DNA of 7,314 bases, taken from positions 1 through 7,314 of the forward strand of contig JAEYOB010000426.1 in the NCBI GenBank assembly GCA_023412175.1, given 5' to 3'. A model generated the notes under the pieces. The model was not told the DNA's origin. It made no database searches and saw only the letters and a program-made list of their open reading frames with translations. Of the stretch, positions 7,151-7,314 are shown piece by piece. This DNA comes from Pseudomonadota bacterium (GTDB taxonomy: Bacteria > Pseudomonadota > Alphaproteobacteria > Azospirillales > Azospirillaceae). Within the stretch, counting starts at the first letter, position 1, and every line of letters begins with the position of its first letter. The translations under genes were made by a program, and so were the position numbers.

Positions 7151-7172
7151 CAGCGGCTCCGGCCTATGCCTA
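7144..7172 (-). promoter_or_regulatory. Predicted promoter of the monooxygenase/reductase
   Basis: On the minus strand, TAGGCA (7172-7167; four of six to TTGACA), a 17-base spacer and TATTTT (7149-7144; four of six to TATAAT) form a plausible sigma-70 promoter with a leader of about 25 bases before the start codon. The -10 lies inside operator copy 1. Confidence 0.4.
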
Positions 7173-7225
7173 GTCGGAAAGAAGGAGAGGTCTGATGCTA
7201 GGCCATTTGCGGGTATGGAGCGCGC

Positions 7226-7254
7226 TTGCCCGTCCCGCATGATTGCTTTATGTT
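7226..7254 (+). promoter_or_regulatory. Predicted promoter of the divergent SDR-like gene
   Basis: TTGCCC (7226-7231; four of six), a 17-base spacer and TATGTT (7249-7254; four of six) form a plausible sigma-70 promoter. Transcription would start near 7261, shortly before the Shine-Dalgarno. The -10 lies inside operator copy 2, mirroring the arrangement on the other side. Confidence 0.4.
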
Positions 7255-7262
7255 TAAAGTGT
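7247..7262. promoter_or_regulatory. Putative operator, copy 2 (TTTA-N4-TAAA)
   Basis: TTTATGTTTAAAGTGT is the second copy of the motif, 112 bases from the first. Its inverted repeat is better: CTTTA (7246-7250) and TAAAG (7255-7259) are exact reverse complements around TGTT. It covers the predicted -10 of the plus-strand gene. Together the two copies suggest one regulator controlling both divergent genes. Confidence 0.5.
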
Positions 7263-7266
7263 ATCG

Positions 7267-7273
7267 GGGAGGA
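7267..7273 (+). promoter_or_regulatory. Ribosome binding site of the SDR-like gene
   Basis: GGGAGGA lies five bases before the ATG at 7279 and supports that start. Confidence 0.6.
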
Positions 7274-7278
7274 AGCGC

Positions 7279-7314
7279 ATGGAGCGGCAACTGACCGGCC
7301 GGCACGCGCTGGTG
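7279..7314 (+). CDS. Start of a probable short-chain dehydrogenase/reductase (truncated by window end)
   Basis: Only twelve codons are visible, MERQLTGRHALV. This pattern (a short polar lead, then L-x-G-R-x-A-L-V) is how many SDR-family NAD(P)-dependent oxidoreductases begin, immediately before the TGGxxGIG nucleotide-binding loop, which would fall just outside the window. The gene has a good Shine-Dalgarno, a plausible promoter, and a divergent partner that acts on aromatic acyl-CoAs. A hydroxyacyl-CoA dehydrogenase role in the same pathway is therefore reasonable but is inferred from context. The family call rests on very little sequence. Confidence 0.55.
   Translation, partial: MERQLTGRHALV

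Noticed and set aside
6031..7173. 380-codon plus-strand frame opposite the N-terminal half of the monooxygenase
   Set aside because: An antisense shadow with no domain and no credible ribosome binding site; it also runs through the promoter region.
1..7314. CRISPR arrays, tRNA or rRNA genes, insertion sequences, attachment sites
   Set aside because: I saw no regularly spaced repeats, tRNA-like cloverleaf, transposase motifs or terminal inverted repeats on reading the sequence.

Overview
The window is GC-rich, with short ATGA/GTGA gene overlaps. It carries a LIV-type (branched-chain amino acid family) ABC transporter beside a CoA-thioester-dependent aromatic degradation enzyme. This gene content and base composition fit a metabolically versatile proteobacterium. 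An Azospirillum-like alphaproteobacterium is my best guess, but this is inferred from gene types and not from any marker gene.

Layout. Positions 20-2672 (+) hold a tightly coupled run of two LIV-type permeases and one ATPase: livH, livM and livG. The second ATPase (livF) and the binding protein (livJ) do not follow, so they must lie upstream of the window or elsewhere. Positions 2673-2942 form a comparatively AT-rich 270-base spacer with a short direct repeat and a palindrome. Positions 2943-4757 (+) encode an exported 604-residue protein made of two tandem cyclase-family (kynurenine formamidase-like) domains, and the metal-site motifs of the two domains have decayed in different ways. Positions 4758-4824 hold a strong GC hairpin between convergent genes. 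Positions 4825-7113 (-) encode a 762-residue fusion of an FAD aromatic monooxygenase and an Old Yellow Enzyme-type FMN reductase, the architecture of 2-aminobenzoyl-CoA monooxygenase/reductase and of enzymes annotated as salicylyl-CoA 5-hydroxylase. Positions 7114-7278 are a divergent promoter region with two copies of a TTTA-N4-TAAA motif, each overlapping a plausible -10 box. From 7279 (+) a gene begins that looks like a short-chain dehydrogenase, cut off by the window end.

How it may work together (inference). The transporter would import a small carboxylate, possibly an aromatic acid and not an amino acid. After activation to a CoA thioester by a ligase not seen here, the fusion enzyme would hydroxylate and partly reduce the ring, and the divergent dehydrogenase would continue a beta-oxidation-like route. 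The two divergent genes look co-regulated by one repressor through the shared motif. The exported cyclase-family protein is the least explained element. It could hydrolyse an amide, imide or lactone outside the cytoplasm to supply the transported acid, but some usual catalytic ligands are missing from each half, so a binding role is also possible.
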